Of a stretch of DNA of 64,000 bases, positions 1-9,173 are shown one piece after another; position 1 is the first letter of the stretch, and each line of letters begins with the position of its first letter. The notes below the pieces were generated by a model, which did not search any database, was not told where the DNA came from, and saw only the letters and a list, made by a program, of their open reading frames with translations. This DNA comes from an uncultured Blautia sp. (GTDB lineage: Bacteria; Bacillota_A; Clostridia; Lachnospirales; Lachnospiraceae), in the NCBI GenBank assembly GCA_905209435.1, contig CAJLTE010000002.1, forward strand, positions 36,080-100,079, written 5' to 3'. The position numbers were made by a program, and so were the translations under genes.

Positions 1-1966
1 TGGTGTCATTCTTTACAATAGAGTAAAGTTCAGTCCATCCCGTACTGCTCAGCCAGTTTAATCCCTGTCCCGCAGAGCAGACAAATTTCACATCTTTAAT
101 TGCCGTATTGCCCATTCCCTTCAGTACATTTTCCATAAATTCCGTACGGGAATCACCTACAAAAATAACCTGTTTGTATTTATAAGTATTAACCTGAGGC
201 AGTTCATCCTCTGTAAGATCCTTCTCTGTTGATCTGTTAAATACTACCGCATACAGATCCATATTTCCATTTACAGTAATAGTCTGTTCTGCCTCATAAT
301 TCGGACTGACATTCTGCATGGATTTTGTTGACCATCCCATAAAGGTATAGCCTTCCGCATTTTTCACTCCTGGCAGAGAATAGGTCGAGCCTTTTGCCAG
401 AGTCGTCTTCTGCCATACACTTCCATCGTACTTATGCAGTGTTAATAATACTGCTTTCTTCTGTACAGCATAAAGAGTTATATTTCTATTTACAGTATAA
501 GTTGCTTTTGCTGTTGCTTTATCAGAGTTCTTTTTACTGGACCATCCCAGATTAACATAACCGGTTCTCGCCGGTACTTTTGCAAATGTAACAACAGTTC
601 CCTCTTCTACCGTCCGAGTAAGTTTTTGATAAGCTGAATTGCTGCTTCCATTTCCCAGATAATATTTGATCGTATAATATTTGCTCTTTCTTCGTACTGC
701 ATAGAACTGTGTGTTTTTAGTAATCTTTACACTTGCACCTTCTTTGTATTTCGCTTTTGTGTCTCCTTTTACAGTTGTCCATCCCAGATTTGTATAACCT
801 TTTACCTTTGGAACTGTCGGTAATGTAACTGTCTGATTCTTTGAAGCATACATGGTAAGCAATGTATAAGTCTTACTTGTACTTGTTCCATTGTTGTTAT
901 TAAAACTTACAGTATATGGAAGTTTCTTATACACAGCATACAGATTCAATGACGTAGAAACTGTTATTTTCTGATCTGCTTTGTAATCAGCTTTTGCCGC
1001 ATTTTTACTTTTGGACCAGCCCAATGCCTGATATCCGGTCTTTATCGGTACCTGAGGCAGTTTAATAGTAAGCCCCTTTCCAATCTGCTGATTAAGACTA
1101 GTAAATCTACTATTACTTGCACCGGTATTGGTCATAAAGTTTACCTGAAGAGCTGTACGGCGCACAATATAGAAATCTGTATCTGCAGTCACTGTAACCT
1201 CTGAATTTAGTTTATACTTTACAGCTGTGCCGCCTTTAATGTCTGTCCATCCATAATTAATATACTTGCTGGACGGCATATCAGGAAGTGTAACCTTATT
1301 GGTTTCATATACCTTCAAAACACCATTAGAAAATATACCTGTTCCTGAATTATTATAAAGAGAAACTGTACATCTCTTTGGCATATACAAATTCAACACA
1401 CCATTTTTAATAAAAAGATCCCAATTTTCCTTCTTTCTCAGTGTAATATTCTTTCCGCCCTTAAATGTAATAGCCTCTCCAAGCTTTTCATCCTTCTCCA
1501 GTTTCCACATATTCGGCGCTGTCAGATCCGGTACATCAGGAAGATCCATAGACTCATCCCACGCAAGTACAGTTCTGAATTGCTCACATTCATTTCCGTC
1601 CCCATCTATGAAACAGATCATTACTTCTTTCTCCGGATCAATCGTGGATGCCAGGTTTGAAGCTGCCGCAGATGTAGGTTCCGGTGTTTCTGTCGGTACA
1701 GGCGTTTCTGATGGTATCGGTGTTTCATCAGGTAAAGGCGTCACTGTCGGCGATACCTCCGGTGTATCTGCTTCCTCACCAGAATCTGTTGTAGATTCCG
1801 AAACAGATCCGGTATCGTAATCATCTCCTCCTGAGCTGAAAAGTTCCTCAAAGCTGTCCGGTTCGTCAAATTCTGCGGCCTGTGCGGGAACTGCTGTAAC
1901 GATCATCGCTGCCGCAAGCACCACACTGGCCAGACGCCTTCCTCTTCTGTGTCTTCTTTTATACAT
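1..1966 (-). CDS. Secreted surface protein, InlB-type repeats plus SGNH hydrolase domain (partial)
   Basis: The gene runs off the left edge; 655 residues are visible from an ATG at 1966 preceded by GGAGG. Residues 1-30 form a signal peptide (basic start, hydrophobic core, AxA-type end). Residues about 60-95 are a Thr/Pro/Glu linker. Five repeats follow, each with a core like GYxxLGWS and a close like LYAV, typical of Listeria-Bacteroides (Flg_new/InlB_B) repeats that act as extracellular spacers. Around residue 602 comes FVGDSR, the block I motif of SGNH/GDSL hydrolases with Ser606 as candidate nucleophile. The catalytic His lies beyond the window. It is probably a wall-associated esterase; the substrate is unknown. 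A sortase motif cannot be seen in the available part. Confidence 0.8.
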   Translation of the reverse strand, partial: MYKRRHRRGRRLASVVLAAAMIVTAVPAQAAEFDEPDSFEELFSSGGDDYDTGSVSESTTDSGEEADTPEVSPTVTPLPDETPIPSETPVPTETPEPTSAAASNLASTIDPEKEVMICFIDGDGNECEQFRTVLAWDESMDLPDVPDLTAPNMWKLEKDEKLGEAITFKGGKNITLRKKENWDLFIKNGVLNLYMPKRCTVSLYNNSGTGIFSNGVLKVYETNKVTLPDMPSSKYINYGWTDIKGGTAVKYKLNSEVTVTADTDFYIVRRTALQVNFMTNTGASNSRFTSLNQQIGKGLTIKLPQVPIKTGYQALGWSKSKNAAKADYKADQKITVSTSLNLYAVYKKLPYTVSFNNNNGTSTSKTYTLLTMYASKNQTVTLPTVPKVKGYTNLGWTTVKGDTKAKYKEGASVKITKNTQFYAVRRKSKYYTIKYYLGNGSSNSAYQKLTRTVEEGTVVTFAKVPARTGYVNLGWSSKKNSDKATAKATYTVNRNITLYAVQKKAVLLTLHKYDGSVWQKTTLAKGSTYSLPGVKNAEGYTFMGWSTKSMQNVSPNYEAEQTITVNGNMDLYAVVFNRSTEKDLTEDELPQVNTYKYKQVIFVGDSRTEFMENVLKGMGNTAIKDVKFVCSAGQGLNWLSSTGWTELYSIVKNDT

Positions 1967-1986
1967 AATCACTTACCTCCATTTTA

Positions 1987-2037
1987 GTCAATCGGATATT
2001 CGCAGTTGAAGCAGGGGACTTACTTGATTTGGTTAAA
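1987..2037 (+). repeat. Dispersed 51-bp repeat, copy A
   Basis: It begins GTCAATCGGATATTCGCAG and ends CTTGATTTGGTTAAA. It is almost identical to copy F at 50008 and related to copies at 2114, 9496, 20699, 48221 and 50702. It lies between the terminator of galT and the surface-protein gene. Confidence 0.85.
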
Positions 2038-2066
2038 AACGTCCCGCTAAAAATAAGCGGGACGTT
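2038..2066 (-). terminator. Rho-independent terminator after galT
   Basis: An 11-bp perfect stem (AACGTCCCGCT with its complement) has a 7-nt loop, followed on the minus strand by TTTTT. It directly abuts repeat copy A. Confidence 0.75.
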
Positions 2067-2113
2067 CTCTATGTATTCCCAAACTATTCGAAATCTAAGT
2101 CATTACCTATTCT

Positions 2114-2194
2114 GTCAAGCGGATATTCACAATCCGCATTCGCTGCTTATTACTCTTCGCAATTAAAACAGGAGACTTACTTGATCCAGTTAAA
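2114..2194 (+). repeat. Dispersed repeat, copy B (long 81-bp form)
   Basis: It has the same ends as the 51-bp form (GTCAAGCGGATATTC and CTTGATCCAGTTAAA) but about 30 extra bases in the middle (CCGCATTCGCTGCTTATTA). Copy D at 20699 shares part of that extra middle. It sits just downstream of galT. Confidence 0.8.
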
Positions 2195-2255
2195 TAATAA
2201 CAAATCTGCAATCTTACTATGTAAAATGCTATTTTCTCATGTTTGGTAAAATTTC

Positions 2256-3746
2256 TTATAATGTATTGATAAATCTCATAAATGCTTCTCTGCCTTCTGC
2301 AGTGCATTTATATACGCCGGCATCCTCCAGTACATGAACAAATACATTGCCGACTTCTTTTCTGAGAACATCCTGAATGTTGTCCTTATCAAGGTTGTCA
2401 TATCCAGGAAGAAATTCTGCAACCCATGCTGCATGTTTCTCAATCTTCTCATTAGAAGAAATATCTTTTCCTTCCAGAATATATTCTGCCAGAAGTTCCA
2501 GTTCCTCTTTTAATCTTGCCGGTAATACTGCAAGTCCCATTACTTCGATCAGACCGATATTCTCTTTCTTGATATGGTGATACTCTGCATGCGGATGATA
2601 TACTCCGAGAGGGTGTTCATCTGTAGTAATGTTATTTCTAAGAGTGAGATCCAGTTCGAACATGTCTCCTGATCTGCGTGCGATCGGTGTGATGGTATTA
2701 TGCGGTTCTCCGTCAGTCTCGGCATAGATAAATGCATTCTCGTCTGTATAGCCTCTCCACACTTCCAGTACATGCGTTGCAAGGTCTACCAGTCTCTTCT
2801 CATCTTTATGACGAATTCTCAGAACTGATAACGGCCATTTAACAATACCAGCTTCCACATCCTCGTATCCCGGAATTGTCACATGTTTCTCGATTGGAGC
2901 CTTTGCCATTGCAAATGTGTAGTGACCACCCTGGAAATGATCATGGCTCAAAATAGATCCGCCAACGATCGGAAGGTCCGCATTAGATCCGAGGAAATAA
3001 TGTGGGAAAAGTTTTACAAAATCAAACAGCTTAATAAACGTATTCCTCTCAATTTTCATCGGAATATGACTACTGTTAAAAACAATGCAGTGCTCATTAT
3101 AATATACATATGGAGAATACTGGAATCCCCATGGGCTGTCATTTACAGTGATCGGAATAATTCTGTGATTCTCTCTGGCAGGATGATTGACCCTTCCTGC
3201 ATATCCTTCGTTCTCCGGACAAAGAAGGCACTTCGGATAGCTGCTGGACTTCACAAGCTTGGCAGCCGCAATAGCCTTTGGATCCTTTTCCGGCTTGGAA
3301 AGATTGATAGTGATATCTATTTTACCATATTCACTGTCTACTGTCCATTTCTGATCTTTTTCTACACGATAACGGCGAATGTAATTGCTGTCCTGGCTAA
3401 GTTTATAGAAGTAATCGGTTGCTTCCTGCGGATCTTTCTCATATCTGCTCCAGAACTCATTCTGTACCTGACCCGGACGCGGCATCAGGCAATTCATAAG
3501 CCTGGTATCAAACAGATCACGGTAAACAATGCTGTCCTCGATGAGATTTCTCTTTACTGCCTCGTCCAGAAGTGCATTTAATACTTCCTCCAGATTAATG
3601 TCTGTATATTCTTCTTCAGGCTCTACATATTCATCTTCTTTAAAGACATCCAGGAGAAGGTTAGTTGTATAATTCTTCTCACATGCCGGTGTAAGTCCTG
3701 TTTCAATTCCGTACTGTACTAATTTCTTAATGTTTTCGTATAACAT
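2256..3746 (-). CDS. galT: UDP-glucose--hexose-1-phosphate uridylyltransferase, class II
   Basis: The 496-residue protein matches the length and sequence style of the Firmicutes class II GalT family (TIGR01239). It is read from an ATG with GGAGGG about ten bases upstream. The family exchanges UMP between UDP-glucose and galactose-1-phosphate in the Leloir pathway in the cytosol. A His-rich segment near residue 267 (LSHDHFQGGHY) is the family's active-site neighbourhood, though class II lacks the classic HPH motif of E. coli GalT. It is monocistronic here, with galK and galE not in the window, and has its own promoter and terminator. The identification is firm. Confidence 0.93.
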   Translation of the reverse strand: MLYENIKKLVQYGIETGLTPACEKNYTTNLLLDVFKEDEYVEPEEEYTDINLEEVLNALLDEAVKRNLIEDSIVYRDLFDTRLMNCLMPRPGQVQNEFWSRYEKDPQEATDYFYKLSQDSNYIRRYRVEKDQKWTVDSEYGKIDITINLSKPEKDPKAIAAAKLVKSSSYPKCLLCPENEGYAGRVNHPARENHRIIPITVNDSPWGFQYSPYVYYNEHCIVFNSSHIPMKIERNTFIKLFDFVKLFPHYFLGSNADLPIVGGSILSHDHFQGGHYTFAMAKAPIEKHVTIPGYEDVEAGIVKWPLSVLRIRHKDEKRLVDLATHVLEVWRGYTDENAFIYAETDGEPHNTITPIARRSGDMFELDLTLRNNITTDEHPLGVYHPHAEYHHIKKENIGLIEVMGLAVLPARLKEELELLAEYILEGKDISSNEKIEKHAAWVAEFLPGYDNLDKDNIQDVLRKEVGNVFVHVLEDAGVYKCTAEGREAFMRFINTL

Positions 3747-3820
3747 TGGTACATTTCCCTCCGTTTCATTGTTACCGTCTGGTTTAATATGTTGACAGAT
3801 ATGACTGCTATGTCCTTTTA

Positions 3821-3849
3821 AGGATACTCAAATATTATTGAAATGTAAA
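3821..3849 (-). promoter_or_regulatory. Candidate sigma-A promoter of galT
   Basis: On the minus strand TTTACA is followed after 17 nt by TATCCT, about 75 nt upstream of the galT start. Spacing is ideal but the -10 box is imperfect. Confidence 0.4.
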
Positions 3850-3882
3850 TAACCATTTTCACAATTTTTAGTGATAATAACT

Positions 3883-3919
3883 GACAGGTTGCTGTTTCTT
3901 TACCAAACAGCAACCTGTC
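3883..3919 (-). terminator. Terminator downstream of the 817-residue protein gene
   Basis: A 15-bp perfect inverted repeat (GACAGGTTGCTGTTT) with a 7-nt loop lies 20 nt past the stop at 3940. The T tract on either side is weak. Confidence 0.6.
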
Positions 3920-3939
3920 TTAATGTTTTCGAAGCTGTA

Positions 3940-6393
3940 TCAATAACTTACAGATTCGACATATGTGATAAATATATTTCCTGCTTTCTGAAATAAATCT
4001 GTACTGTCATTCATTCCATACGGGTAGATCTCTTTCTTAACAGGATCATACAGATACGTGTTATACTCGTCATATCCTATGATCACCACACTGGTATTGG
4101 TTCCTGTCTTGGCAATCACCGGACGCTGTGCACTTACTTCATACAATACACTGTCCAGACTGCATCCGGAAAGATCGATCACTGTACCTGTTTTTTTCAG
4201 GCTCTTTTTCAGTGCTTTTACATCCAGTGTCCCCTGAAGTACAGCATCCGAAAGCTCTTCTGTATCCATCTGAATCTTTGTCTTCTTATTTCCACGTTCC
4301 CATACATACTGCTGTGCACGATTCAACACAACACCGCCCAGATCATCGGCCCGCAGAACAGCCTTTGCAGGATCTGTATATGTACTGTCCAGTCCGCCCT
4401 GGCCATAAACATAATATGTAGCCTCCTGCGGAATCTGTGTATCCAGCACAATATCCTTCTGTTTCGTACTGCCGACTTTTGCATACATTACAAGCGGTGA
4501 ATCAGTCTGCGAAGTGCCATTCAGTGCCAGTTTCACCCTGACACCGGTCCTGGCTGCAGAAGACATTTCAACCTTAACTGTATTTGCTGCTGCTTTCTTG
4601 TTGTTCATAATATTATCCTTCTTCTGAGCAACATAAGCAGCATCTCCTGATTTTGCAGAAAGTTCAAATTCAATCAATGTACTTCCAACGGAAATATCGG
4701 TAATATACAGGCCATCTTTCTGATATTCCTTCTTGACATTTCCGTCAAAATCTTCGATACGTAGAATCCGGATTCCCTCCGACTTATGTCCATCTGCATC
4801 TGTAAGTATATCAGATTTATGCAGAATTCCGTAAATCAGATCTTCATTCATAAATCCTACCGCACGAAGCCTCTGTCCCTTCTCCGGCGTGATCACGCGT
4901 GTTTCTCCGGTATCAAAGTCAATCTCTTTAAGACAGCCTCTGTCATCACCCGTTGAAACCAACCAGGCTGCATGATCATTGTTATCCGAAGAAACAAAGT
5001 TTGTATTCTTAATTCCCTCTTCCAGTATCTCGCTGGAATTTTCTTCAATATTTACTTTGTAAAGATTCTTTGCAAGAAGAAGGAACAACTCGTTTTTCTC
5101 ATTTACGTAAGATAATTTTTCAAGATCCTTCTGTAAAAATTCAAAGGACTCTGAAACAGGAATAAATGCCCTTTCCTCCGCCACATTCTTGTCATGGTTA
5201 TAATGGTAAACACAAATTCCCTCATAGCCTTCGTGATTTCCTCTGTTCATATATCCATAAAGTACAAAATCAATATCTCCATCATCATTCACTCTGACAA
5301 TTTTGATATCATGCTGCGTTCTGGAATCACGGAAATCCTGGTCTTCTGTTTTCCTGAAACTGAATACCTGATTTATTTTCCCATTGCCCGGAGAATATGC
5401 CCACAGATCTCCTTCCTGTACAAACGCTAACACTGTGGCACTGTCATTCATCATATATTCCACGTTCTTATCACGAACGCCCAGAATAATACCATCATCT
5501 GTATAAACCGGAAGTGTACCGTCAAACACCTGACTCGCAGAACGCTGGAAATCAAGCAGACGGATACGATTCTCCAAATATCGCATTCTGTAAAATTCTT
5601 TTACATTATATATTTCTGTTTCTTCGTTGTCATTCTGAGATGTGATCTGATATTCGACCGCAATGCTGGCAGTTGTTTCATTGATCTCTTTGATCACAGG
5701 AATTCCTTCCTGATACAACTGCGGTGCCAGAGTTCCCCAGCTTATCTCGCCAAGCGAAGAATTAATGTTAATCCCTGAATAATTGGTTGCAGCACCCGTT
5801 GTTTCCGGTTCCAGATAAGTCGCAAGTTCATCTGCTGCATCCTTATTCAGACTGGCTTCATAGAAATATTTAACAAATGAAGCATAATCAGCGGCATGGA
5901 CCTGTGATCTGGAGACAACTCTGGTATAATAATATACAGTCTTTCCCTCTGTCTCCAGTGCTATCTGCATGGAATATTCCTGATTCATTCGCAGATCACT
6001 GGCAATCTCTACATCCACAGCCAGATAAGGGTCTTCGTTCCTGAAACTCTTAATCTTCTTATTTTCAAGTACCTTACTTCCATCAGAAGTACGAATCTCA
6101 TAAGAAAAGCTTGTCACTTCAGAATCATAAGGATTTACCTTGAATGTCAGTTTCTTGGTAGTATCCAGCGGTGTTACACTGTCCCTTGTAAAATCCGCCT
6201 GCATGGGTTCTGCATAACCATACATCCGGTTTATCAGCGTACCATCCATATCTATCATAACTTCCGGAAAAGAAGCATCATTAAAATCAGATCTGTTATC
6301 TGTAGACTCACTGTTAAGAAGCAGTGCGGTTCCGATTACTCCGACCAGAAATACAATAAGAAGAATTCCTGCTTTCTTCAGTATATTTCTCAT
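3940..6393 (-). CDS. Membrane-anchored extracellular protein with degenerate C39-like C-terminus
   Basis: This is an 817-residue protein of no recognised family overall. Residues 6-27 form one membrane segment, so nearly the whole chain is outside the cell. The middle reads like a beta-propeller-type sensor (many short beta stretches with YxVN/DxG turns). The last 90 residues resemble the second half of a peptidase_C39_2 domain (RPVIA, VVIIGYDEYNTYLYDP). The position where that family has its catalytic His reads NTSVV, and no convincing Cys-containing first half is seen, so proteolysis is unlikely. The stop of the upstream methyltransferase gene overlaps its start by 4 bp, giving tight co-translation. 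Confidence 0.7.
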   Translation of the reverse strand: MRNILKKAGILLIVFLVGVIGTALLLNSESTDNRSDFNDASFPEVMIDMDGTLINRMYGYAEPMQADFTRDSVTPLDTTKKLTFKVNPYDSEVTSFSYEIRTSDGSKVLENKKIKSFRNEDPYLAVDVEIASDLRMNQEYSMQIALETEGKTVYYYTRVVSRSQVHAADYASFVKYFYEASLNKDAADELATYLEPETTGAATNYSGININSSLGEISWGTLAPQLYQEGIPVIKEINETTASIAVEYQITSQNDNEETEIYNVKEFYRMRYLENRIRLLDFQRSASQVFDGTLPVYTDDGIILGVRDKNVEYMMNDSATVLAFVQEGDLWAYSPGNGKINQVFSFRKTEDQDFRDSRTQHDIKIVRVNDDGDIDFVLYGYMNRGNHEGYEGICVYHYNHDKNVAEERAFIPVSESFEFLQKDLEKLSYVNEKNELFLLLAKNLYKVNIEENSSEILEEGIKNTNFVSSDNNDHAAWLVSTGDDRGCLKEIDFDTGETRVITPEKGQRLRAVGFMNEDLIYGILHKSDILTDADGHKSEGIRILRIEDFDGNVKKEYQKDGLYITDISVGSTLIEFELSAKSGDAAYVAQKKDNIMNNKKAAANTVKVEMSSAARTGVRVKLALNGTSQTDSPLVMYAKVGSTKQKDIVLDTQIPQEATYYVYGQGGLDSTYTDPAKAVLRADDLGGVVLNRAQQYVWERGNKKTKIQMDTEELSDAVLQGTLDVKALKKSLKKTGTVIDLSGCSLDSVLYEVSAQRPVIAKTGTNTSVVIIGYDEYNTYLYDPVKKEIYPYGMNDSTDLFQKAGNIFITYVESVSY

Positions 6394-7553
6394 CGTCCGC
6401 CCCCTTCCTTTTTGTCTTCATTCAGAAGTCTGTTCAGTGTAGGGTGAATATTCAAAGCTGTAAGCATGTCCTGTGTGCTGCTTATATCTGATTTCTTTCC
6501 TGTACGTACTGCACGGATCAGGAGATTCTTAGGCGTATGTTCCATATCAATGAACTCCAGGATCTGTGTTTCATAACCTTTGCTTTCCAGCAGATTAGCT
6601 CGTACCGCATCTGTGATCAGGGCCGACATACGTTCTTTAAGAATCCCATAACGCAAAACAGGTTCCAGCATTTCATTTTTGATCTGCTTATTTATTTCAT
6701 GCTGGCAGCATGGTACAGAAAGGATTACTTCTGCCCCCCATTCTACCGCCTTTGCAAGTGCATAGTCTGTAGCTGTATCACAGGCATGAAGTGTCACTAC
6801 CATATCTACTGAAGAAACACCCTCATAGTCAGCAATATCTCCATGATAAAAATGCAGCTTTTCATAACCATATCTGCCAGCAAGAGAATTGCATTTCTCT
6901 ATGACATCTGTTTTCAGATCAAGGCCGATAATATTTACATCGTATCCTTTTAATTCTCTCAGATAATAATACATGGCAAAGGTAAGATAACTTTTGCCGC
7001 ATCCAAAATCCAGAATAGTCACTTCTCTGTCTCTCGAAAGTCTGGGAAGAATGTCCTCGATAAACTCCAGGAATCGATTGATCTGACGGAATTTGTCATA
7101 TCTGGCGTGAACGATTTTTCCCTGTTCATTCATAACTCCCAGATCGATCAGAAACGGTACCGGAACGCCTTCTCTGAGAATGTATTGTTTTACACGATTA
7201 TGTGCCTGGATCTGGACTTTTTCTTTTGGCGCATGGTGCTTTTGTTTTATGGTCATTTTGCCCTTTTTGCTCACAAGGACTACGCCGTCCGTTACTGCTC
7301 CCTGCGCCTGAAACTGTCCGAAGTTCTCTGCCAGTTCTGCTTCCAGATATTCTATAAGCTGTTTTCTCTCATAATTCTTGTGCAGAACCTTTGTCCCCTC
7401 TGTAGCAGACGCCTGATAACAGATCTGTCCTTTGAGCCGGATCGGACGTATCTTTACTTTTGATATGCCACTTTTATTTCTGCTGGCACTCAGAACAGCC
7501 TGTATCAGATTTTCATTAATCTGTTCTTCTAAATATTCTCTTAAATTTTTCAT
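6390..7553 (-). CDS. SAM-dependent methyltransferase (Methyltransf_32-like)
   Basis: The 387-residue protein has an N-terminal accessory region of about 150 residues, then a class I Rossmann methyltransferase fold. Motif I is LDFGCGKSYL (residues 181-190), the acidic strand 2 reads IIGLDLK, and LHACDTATDYA followed by VPCCQHE marks the Methyltransf_32 family (related to METTL25/RRNAD1). The substrate is unknown and RNA is a guess from the family. It is upstream of and overlaps the 817-residue gene by 4 bp. The ATG at 7553 is the only in-frame start that keeps the conserved N-terminus. Confidence 0.8.
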   Translation of the reverse strand: MKNLREYLEEQINENLIQAVLSASRNKSGISKVKIRPIRLKGQICYQASATEGTKVLHKNYERKQLIEYLEAELAENFGQFQAQGAVTDGVVLVSKKGKMTIKQKHHAPKEKVQIQAHNRVKQYILREGVPVPFLIDLGVMNEQGKIVHARYDKFRQINRFLEFIEDILPRLSRDREVTILDFGCGKSYLTFAMYYYLRELKGYDVNIIGLDLKTDVIEKCNSLAGRYGYEKLHFYHGDIADYEGVSSVDMVVTLHACDTATDYALAKAVEWGAEVILSVPCCQHEINKQIKNEMLEPVLRYGILKERMSALITDAVRANLLESKGYETQILEFIDMEHTPKNLLIRAVRTGKKSDISSTQDMLTALNIHPTLNRLLNEDKKEGGGR

Positions 7554-7658
7554 TATTCTTTCTATATATTAATATCAAACATCAGCTGAGTATCTTTTTA
7601 CAAAGCAGATAAAATTGTTTTCTTTCACTGCCTGTTCATAATCGAATATCACATTCGG

Positions 7659-8042
7659 TCAAAAATATCTTCTGCAGCGTTGCCTGCGGCATCTTCTTCT
7701 GGAAATCTCCTGATAAAGCATCACCTGTACCAGCTCATCGAGAAAACTCTCCCTGATGGCCTGACTGCTCATTTCCGGCTGTATACTCTCTTTGATCCTG
7801 CTGCTTAAGTGGTAAAGCATATATTTATCCGGATACTCATCATAGAGACGGCTTCCTTCATAGTCCAGAAGATCACATTCCTCTTCTACCCTCTCCTGGA
7901 TACGCTGTACAGTCTGCGGATAGTAAGATTTCATCAAATTGAACTCATCCTCCTGCATTCTCTCTCCTGCATACAAAAGAGGATTCGAATATGCTGCATG
8001 AAATGGAAAATACTGTTCAAAATACATATTATGATCCTGCAT
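7659..8042 (-). CDS. Small conserved hypothetical protein with Arg/Cys-rich tail
   Basis: The 127-residue soluble protein has no signal peptide or membrane segment. The first half is rich in Tyr, Phe and acidic residues (for example PFHAAYSNPLLYAGERM); the middle is a predicted helix bundle; the tail RRRCRRQRCRRYF is strongly basic with two Cys. That tail could bind nucleic acid or metal, but this is inference. I do not recognise a family. It lies 105 nt upstream of the methyltransferase gene in the same direction, so it may be co-transcribed. Confidence 0.6.
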   Translation of the reverse strand: MQDHNMYFEQYFPFHAAYSNPLLYAGERMQEDEFNLMKSYYPQTVQRIQERVEEECDLLDYEGSRLYDEYPDKYMLYHLSSRIKESIQPEMSSQAIRESFLDELVQVMLYQEISRRRCRRQRCRRYF

Positions 8043-8150
8043 TCATTTTCATTATCTATTTCAGTATATGCAGAATAACTTAATCCGTTCTTAATTCCAG
8101 GTCCGGACATTATTCACAATCCGCCGCATTCATATCTGCCGATTTCTGAA

Positions 8151-8849
8151 TTACAGCTCCTGAATCATTCTTACTGTTAATTTTACACTATGCTCAATAG
8201 CTGCCATTTCAAATTCAGCATAATCCATATTTGCACTTCCGTCTGCCTTGTCAGAGATTGCTCTTACTACAAGGAATGGAATATGGTTAAGATAAGCAGC
8301 CTGTCCAATAGCAGCACCTTCCATCTCTACCGCGAACCCACCAAATTCAGCAATGATGGCATCTTTTACACCCTTGTCTGAAATAAACTGGTCTCCGGAG
8401 CAGATTCTGCCCTCGAATACGCTGATTTCAGGATTTACTTCCTGACATACCTTTGCAGCGAGTCTGCGAAGCTTCTCATCTGCCGGAAATGAAAATTCTT
8501 CCATCTGCGGAATCTGGCCTTTTTTGTAACCAAAACCTGTTGCATCCATATCATGATGCAGAACGTCTGTAGACAAAACAATATCTCCGATATTTACATC
8601 ATTATTCAGGCTTCCTGCAATTCCTGTGTTGATTACTGCTTCTACACCAAATACATCTGCCAGAATCTGTGTACACATACCGGCATTTACTTTACCGATT
8701 CCTGAACGTACAACCACTACTTTCTTACCTTCCAGAATTCCTTCGTAGAAATCCATGGATGCTCTGGATGTAATCTTAACATCCTGCATTTTTTCTTTAA
8801 TCTTGGCAACTTCCTGCTCCATTGCTCCAATAATTCCGATACATTTCAT
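8151..8849 (-). CDS. mtnN: 5'-methylthioadenosine/S-adenosylhomocysteine nucleosidase
   Basis: The 232-residue protein starts at the ATG at 8849, which has AGAGGTG eight bases upstream; an upstream in-frame ATG at 8873 lacks such a site. It opens MKCIGIIGAMEQEV with catalytic Glu11, and has EMEGAA near residue 172 (ribose-binding) and AISDKAD (catalytic Asp), all diagnostic of MTAN/Pfs. It splits adenine from MTA and SAH, recycling the by-products of polyamine and methylation chemistry and feeding LuxS-type pathways. It has about the full family length. It is divergent from the TSCPD gene. Confidence 0.95.
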   Translation of the reverse strand: MKCIGIIGAMEQEVAKIKEKMQDVKITSRASMDFYEGILEGKKVVVVRSGIGKVNAGMCTQILADVFGVEAVINTGIAGSLNNDVNIGDIVLSTDVLHHDMDATGFGYKKGQIPQMEEFSFPADEKLRRLAAKVCQEVNPEISVFEGRICSGDQFISDKGVKDAIIAEFGGFAVEMEGAAIGQAAYLNHIPFLVVRAISDKADGSANMDYAEFEMAAIEHSVKLTVRMIQEL

Positions 8850-8928
8850 TATTAAAACACCTCTTCTTTTCAATTTATATTTCTATGTTCATTTCCTACG
8901 CCGTCCAAACAGACAACCGGATTTGACA

Positions 8929-8961
8929 CTATCTTTCACCCAGTGAACGATAGCTGTTTTT
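8929..8961 (+). terminator. Hairpin with T8 tract in the mtnN upstream region
   Basis: CTATCTTTCAC pairs with GTGAACGATAG (one mismatch, 3-nt loop), followed on the plus strand by TGTTTTTTTT. No plus-strand gene ends here. It may block antisense transcription or be a 5'-leader hairpin of mtnN. Confidence 0.45.
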
Positions 8962-9023
8962 TTTGCATTCGTTTCTATTATAACAAAACTTTAATTTATA
9001 TGGAAACTTTTTTTACGTTCTGT

Positions 9024-9029
9024 TATAAT
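9024..9029 (+). promoter_or_regulatory. Candidate -10 box (TATAAT) for the TSCPD gene
   Basis: A consensus TATAAT lies 150 nt upstream of the start at 9174, with no clear -35 box. The leader after it contains a small hairpin (GCCGTTCGTG with CACGACAAGGC, about 9058-9081). On the other strand a second TATAAT-like box just to the left could serve mtnN. The rest of 8850-9173 shows nothing else. Confidence 0.4.
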
Positions 9030-9173
9030 ATGATATCAGATTCAAAAAGTCAAAAAGCCGTTCGTGCTTACACGACAAGGCATTACTATTTAATCTATTA
9101 TCAGTAACTCTACTCCGGTAAGCAGAAGAATCTGCTCAGTCCGGCAGTAATTCAACACAGGAGGAATCATATC

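Noticed and set aside
2107..2307. Open frame of 66 codons overlapping the galT end
   Set aside because: Most of it is dispersed repeat copy B; no ribosome site.
2883..3581. Open frame of 232 codons antisense to galT
   Set aside because: Shadow of galT; no ribosome site or family match.
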